The notes under the pieces were generated by a model. That model did not search any database, was not told the DNA's origin, and saw only the letters and a list, made by a program, of their open reading frames with translations. A stretch of 64,000 bases of DNA from positions 310,001 through 374,000 of the forward strand of contig CAVVRY010000019.1 in the NCBI GenBank assembly GCA_963750735.1, written 5' to 3'. The position numbers were made by a program, and so were the translations under genes. Shown in pieces: positions 61,689 to 64,000 of the stretch (position 1 is the stretch's first letter; the number at the start of each line of letters is the position of its first letter). The DNA is from JANTGF01 sp963750735 (lineage in GTDB: Bacteria > Bacteroidota > Bacteroidia > Bacteroidales > VadinHA17).

Positions 61689-64000
61689 TTAACTCAATTT
61701 AATTTCATTTTGTTCTATGTTCCATCCTCTTACTTTTAAAACAGGTTTATCCTCTTTTAAATATTTCTTTGGAATGGATACGTTAATCTTTTTTGTCTCA
61801 CCAGGAAGCAGGCTGAAATAGTTATCCTCCCAGAATACCGGAACAATAGTATTGCCACTTTTCTCACCTGATATATTCATGTCGATAAAAAAAGCAATTT
61901 TGTTTCCGGGATTATTAATGTCAATTCTTACATCCAGGTTATCCTTAGATTCTACAATATCATATTTTGTATGTAAACCAACTGATTCCAGTTTGTTCAG
62001 TTGCTTATAATCTGCATATTCCTTGGTTGGCGTATAAAATGGCCAATCTTCAAACTCGTATTCATAATCCAGAACATCGTTTTTTGCAGATAGCCAATAA
62101 AAGTTATTTCCAACTTGGTTGTTATCCTGGTCGATTAACCTAAGATCAAGGAAATAAGTGGTTGAAATATCTTTGAAGTCAGGAAGTTGGAGGATAAGAG
62201 CTGTTGTTTCTGCCTCGCATTTTACTTCAAGGATTTTGTTAAAAACCTCCTTTGAGTTGATGTCATATATCCTTATGAGCGCTTTATATCCGGAAACAGG
62301 GGAGAAAAGATCATTTACGAAGTCAATGGAGTTGCTTCCATAGTTATATAAAAGATGTTGTGGCTCACATGCTTTTCGAGCCGCATAAAAAGCTCCGTTA
62401 GGCATCAAAAATGTATCGTATAACTGCCAGTACATACTAGGCCATGGTGAGTTAAGCATCCACTGAATAATGCCAGTAGCAATTGACTTATTTACCTGGA
62501 AAGCCTCAAACATGGGTCGCATAAGCTCATAATTTAACACCTGGGCTTTATATGTAAAATCATCCACACCATTTGGAGGCCCATACCTTTCTTCAATGGC
62601 TTTTATTATCCGGTCAAGAGTTTTAAAATCATTCAAACCACAATGATATTCCCAGACATCATCTACTGGCCATAAATGCTCTTTCGGAATCATTTTCTTT
62701 ATACTTTCCAGAGGAGGAATATTAGCACCCGGACAGGTTTCCGTATTGAAACCATAAGCTCCGCCCAAATGTTTATTGGTATACCAGTAAATAGGAGGAG
62801 TATAGGCATAGGGGCCCAGCATCTTCATGCCAGATGAGCCACTTATTTCACTTACAATTTCATATTCAGTTATTACTCCCTGGTCACTTCCAACACCTCC
62901 TGTAGAATTTACATATGGACGGGTAGTATCATACTTTTTAAATGTTTTAATGTATTTTTTTTCCAGGTCAGGATGAGGTAACATATCACTGCCAACACTC
63001 CATACAAAAATGCTGGGATGCTGCCTTAGCCAGGTTATTTGGTCTTCCCAGGCCTGTGCCATCAATTCAATCTCGTCTGGTTCAACAATTCCGCCATATC
63101 TTGGGTCAATTGGTTTACCGAGATATTGTTCGTGCTCCCAGTGACAACTCCAACCTGCCATTATTAAAATTCCATTTTGATCGCACAGATCATATAGCTT
63201 ATGGTCCTTGCCCCAAAATCCTTCCAGTCGAATGCAATTCAGATTCATATGCTTTACATAGGCAATCTGGTTTTCTAAATATTCATCGGTGTCCTGCAAT
63301 AACAGATCGTCAGTCCACCCGGCACCTTTTATCAATGTTTTTTTCCCATTAATTATAAACCCGCGATGACCATCTTTGTTCATGTAATCCTGTACATCAC
63401 GAATCCCAAAGGTCAGGGTCTGAAAATCTGAGATTTTATCATCTATTTCAAAAGATAGCTCTAGTTCATGTAAAATAGGATCTCCCATATTATTTGGCCA
63501 CCACAATTCAGGATCTGAAATTTTCAATTCCGCGTATTCTTCAACTGTGAATACTTCCTCACATATTTTATTACCGGGAATTGAGACAGTTTTCTTTAGA
63601 GAAATTGAGCCATATTTGCACTTCAATGTTCCTGATAAAGAGTTGCTTGTGTGATTTCGTAGCTCAGCACTAATTTTTAGTTCAGCATTCTTAAGAGTTT
63701 CCAGATCCAACTTTGTTTCAACGAAAGAATTGTTGATTGATACACCTTCATTAAAGCGAATACTAACATCCCTGAAAATGCCCATATTATTATCCGGAGG
63801 GTATATATTCCAGTCAACGTATCCTATTGAAAAATCACCAGGTTTGGGTGGTATAACCTCAATGGCAAGGACATTTTCTCCTGAGGATACTTTGTCAGAG
63901 ATATTGAATTTAGTACGCCTAAATGCTCCGTTAATCTGGTCAGAATTTGCAATAGGGTGGCCATTTAACCATACATTTGCCTTATAATTAATTCCTTCGA
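61689..64000 (-). CDS. Glycoside hydrolase family 2, exo-glucosaminidase-like (N terminus outside window)
   Basis: At least 770 codons are visible; the 5' end lies beyond the window. The first readable part is the sugar-binding jelly roll (EGINYKANVWLNGHPI, then YVDWNIYPPDNNMGIFRDVS), followed by an Ig-like domain and the barrel. The barrel shows LIKGAGWTDDLLLQDTDEYL, MNLNCIRLEGFWGKDHKLYD, HPSIFVWSVGSDMLPHPDLE and AYGFNTETCPGANIPPLESI. GSD where most GH2 enzymes have NE, together with the GFNTET nucleophile region, is the pattern I know from exo-beta-D-glucosaminidases (CsxA-like). It should release glucosamine or a similar residue from glycans. Confidence 0.85.
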   Translation of the reverse strand, partial: EGINYKANVWLNGHPIANSDQINGAFRRTKFNISDKVSSGENVLAIEVIPPKPGDFSIGYVDWNIYPPDNNMGIFRDVSIRFNEGVSINNSFVETKLDLETLKNAELKISAELRNHTSNSLSGTLKCKYGSISLKKTVSIPGNKICEEVFTVEEYAELKISDPELWWPNNMGDPILHELELSFEIDDKISDFQTLTFGIRDVQDYMNKDGHRGFIINGKKTLIKGAGWTDDLLLQDTDEYLENQIAYVKHMNLNCIRLEGFWGKDHKLYDLCDQNGILIMAGWSCHWEHEQYLGKPIDPRYGGIVEPDEIELMAQAWEDQITWLRQHPSIFVWSVGSDMLPHPDLEKKYIKTFKKYDTTRPYVNSTGGVGSDQGVITEYEIVSEISGSSGMKMLGPYAYTPPIYWYTNKHLGGAYGFNTETCPGANIPPLESIKKMIPKEHLWPVDDVWEYHCGLNDFKTLDRIIKAIEERYGPPNGVDDFTYKAQVLNYELMRPMFEAFQVNKSIATGIIQWMLNSPWPSMYWQLYDTFLMPNGAFYAARKACEPQHLLYNYGSNSIDFVNDLFSPVSGYKALIRIYDINSKEVFNKILEVKCEAETTALILQLPDFKDISTTYFLDLRLIDQDNNQVGNNFYWLSAKNDVLDYEYEFEDWPFYTPTKEYADYKQLNKLESVGLHTKYDIVESKDNLDVRIDINNPGNKIAFFIDMNISGEKSGNTIVPVFWEDNYFSLLPGETKKINVSIPKKYLKEDKPVLKVRGWNIEQNEIKLS

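Overview
The window is a 64-kb piece of a low-GC chromosome from a member of the Bacteroidota, most likely a Bacteroidales/Marinilabiliales-like lineage. Evidence: a SusC/SusD pair, a T9SS-type C-terminal sorting domain, WbqC, DUF4136 and DUF2490 proteins, many SPII lipoproteins with short 'SC' lipoboxes, few Shine-Dalgarno sequences, and a lepB/dapB/wbqC gene set. Nothing resembles a phage or a complete insertion sequence.

Layout. 1-6 kb: proS (its last codon lies outside the window), two related Tyr/Asn/Ser-rich exported proteins and an FadL/PorV-like outer-membrane protein. 6-9 kb: three paralogous lipoproteins, one carrying an extra C-terminal domain. 9-12.5 kb: a larC-larE-larB-wbqC operon for the nickel-pincer cofactor, with no larA in view. 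12.7-15.3 kb: a Tat-exported DUF362 protein with a NapH/NapG-like polyferredoxin. 15.4-21 kb: housekeeping genes lepB, dapB and the thrS-infC-rpmI-rplT operon; infC appears to start at AUA. 22.7-24.2 kb: an unusual tRNA-Leu array. 25-34 kb: an operon for peptidoglycan breakdown and muropeptide recycling (BadF-type kinase, SpoIID, AmpG-like permease, NamZ, amidase). 33.7-49 kb: mixed envelope and secreted proteins (GT2, sialate esterase, URO-D-like, MFS, LpxD paralogue, CotH, ceramidase-like, YncE-phosphoesterase). 49-64 kb: a carbohydrate locus with SIS, ROK, PfkB-HAD, a deoxyhypusine-synthase-like protein, SusD, SusC, Gfo/Idh/MocA, DegT and GH2. SusC, SusD and DegT each carry a single frameshift.

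The most unusual feature is the 22730-24176 array. Two tRNA-Leu genes (anticodons CAG and GAG) sit among six copies of an ~85-nt element. Each element begins with the tRNA's own first 11 or so bases and then becomes a different structured sequence with compensatory base changes. The array also holds two tandem tRNA 3' halves split by an 86-nt foldback insert, and it ends at a strong terminator. I do not recognise this element from any RNA family I know.

How the genes work together (inference): the 25-34 kb operon should cut peptidoglycan outside the cytoplasm, import the products and phosphorylate the freed amino sugar. The 49-64 kb locus should import a glycan through SusC/D, cleave it with a GH2 enzyme resembling exo-glucosaminidases, and process the product with kinases, an isomerase, an aminotransferase and an oxidoreductase.
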